This document shows, piece after piece, positions 63,370 to 64,000 of a stretch of 64,000 bases of DNA (position 1 is the stretch's first letter; each line of letters starts with the position of its first letter). Source of the DNA: Actinoallomurus sp963850195 (lineage in GTDB: Bacteria > Actinomycetota > Actinomycetes > Streptosporangiales > Streptosporangiaceae). Made by a program: the position numbers and the translations under genes. The notes beneath the pieces were generated by a model. That model ran no database searches and was not told the origin of the DNA. It was given only the letters and a program-made list of their open reading frames with translations. The DNA lies in NCBI GenBank assembly GCA_963850195.1, contig CAWKKD010000009.1:682001-746000 (forward strand), given 5' to 3'.

Positions 63370-64000
63370 ATGAGCAGCAGCAGCGACATCGCCCGGCCGC
63401 TCGCGTCAGACCGCGGCACACCCGCACGCGACCCCTTCTTCGACAACGCCAAGTTCCTCGCGATCCTGCTCGTGGCGGCGGGGCACGCGATCGAGAGACT
63501 CCAGGACGTCCCGGTGGCGCGCGGGCTCTACCTGTTCGTCTACCTGTTCCACATGCCGGTGTTCATCGTGATCACCGGCTACCTGTCGCGGAACTTCGCG
63601 TTCTCCTCCGGCAAGGCGCGGAAGCTGATCACGAAGGTGGGCGTCCCCTACCTCGTGTTCGAGATCGCCTACTCGGTCGTCCACTGGCGGCTCAACGGCG
63701 GTGACCTGCACGTCAGCCCGCTGTCGCCGTACTGGATCATGTGGTTCCTCATGGCGCTGTTCATGTGGCGCCTGTCCACACCGGTCTGGCAGCAGCTGCG
63801 CTGGCCGGTCGCGGTCGCGGTGGTGATCTCGCTCCTGTCCGGCATGAGCGACCTGCCGGACACGCTCCAGATGAACCGCGTGCTGGGCTTCGCGCCCTTC
63901 TACGTGCTCGGACTCTTCCTGCGGCCCGCCCACTTCGACCTGCTCCGCCGACCGCGCGCCCGCGTCCTCGCCGTGGCGGTCTTGCTCGGCGGGCTGGCGA
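63370..64000 (+). CDS. Acyltransferase family 3 membrane protein (truncated by window)
   Basis: The frame opens at ATG 63370 and runs off the window with no stop (about 210 residues seen). After DPFFDNAKFLAILLVAAGHA comes the family segment LYLFVYLFHMPVFIVITGYL, then further helices (SPYWIMWFLMALFMWRLS and FYVLGLFLRPAHFDLL). The His of GHAIE and the FHMPVF motif are typical of acyltransferase-3 enzymes that O-acetylate polysaccharides or antibiotics. The substrate is unknown. The 3' part lies outside the window. Confidence 0.85.
   Translation, partial: MSSSSDIARPLASDRGTPARDPFFDNAKFLAILLVAAGHAIERLQDVPVARGLYLFVYLFHMPVFIVITGYLSRNFAFSSGKARKLITKVGVPYLVFEIAYSVVHWRLNGGDLHVSPLSPYWIMWFLMALFMWRLSTPVWQQLRWPVAVAVVISLLSGMSDLPDTLQMNRVLGFAPFYVLGLFLRPAHFDLLRRPRARVLAVAVLLGGLA

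Overview
The window is a very GC-rich bacterial chromosome segment with mostly G or C at third codon positions, dense coding and frequent 4-bp stop/start overlaps. Gene content is that of a filamentous-type actinobacterium: RbpA, WhiA, SteA/SteB, OpcA, an actinobacterial furA-katG pair and an actinobacterial pentose-phosphate operon. An order such as Streptosporangiales (Thermomonosporaceae-like) fits, but the genus is inferred, not shown. No rRNA, complete tRNA, CRISPR array, prophage or insertion sequence was seen.

Layout. 0.3-5.4 kb: small metabolic genes (MBL hydrolase, SSB-like protein, DUF1015, TPR protein, NagD-like HAD phosphatase, SCP2 protein). The HAD gene is bracketed by two degenerate tandem arrays derived from gene 3' ends; the first one forms a chain of mini-ORFs joined by stop-NN-start junctions. 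5.5-15.1 kb: a long plus-strand run of a 55-aa protein, tlyA, nadK, recN, steA, steB, a MraY-like membrane protein, murJ and a glycosyltransferase, with a perfect LexA-type operator before recN. 15.1-17.2 kb: a yybP-ykoY-type (Mn2+) riboswitch and terC, then two small membrane or secreted proteins. 17.3-20.5 kb: furA-katG and a marR gene. 20.7-31 kb: two MBL-fold proteins, uvrA with a candidate SOS box, a Rieske lipoprotein, and uvrC-rapZ-yvcK-whiA.

31-37 kb: a 731-bp gene-free stretch holding two tandem DasR-type (dre) operators, then gap-pgk-tpiA-secG, rbpA, and a ZTP riboswitch followed by glyA. 37-40 kb: a carboxymuconolactone-decarboxylase family protein, a ClpP-like protein lacking catalytic Ser and His, a FhuF-like Fe-S protein and a methyltransferase. 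40-48.3 kb (minus strand): tkt-tal-pgi-zwf-opcA-pgl, the oxidative and non-oxidative pentose phosphate pathway. 48.6-54.3 kb: ctaB, a PrsW-family protease and a secreted GH92 glycosidase behind a perfect LacI-type palindrome. 54.3-62.3 kb (minus strand): a Tad/Flp pilus operon (flp, tadE, tadG-like, cpaB, cpaE, cpaF, tadB, tadC) whose last gene encodes a ScoMcrA-like phosphorothioate-DNA restriction enzyme. 62.3-64 kb: an intergenic region with phased repeats, an orphan LuxR-type regulator with a degenerate receiver, and a truncated acyltransferase-3 gene.

Together the genes link central carbon flux (glycolysis, pentose phosphate pathway, YvcK/RapZ, a dre site upstream of gap), DNA repair (recN, uvrA, uvrC with SOS-type sites), envelope and division (SteA/B, MurJ, WhiA) and surface pili. 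The most unusual items are the reiterated re-initiation cassettes at 3.6-3.9 kb, the dre pair upstream of gap, the pseudo-ClpP, the altered HNH motif in the Tad-linked restriction enzyme, and the phased repeats beside the atypical regulator.
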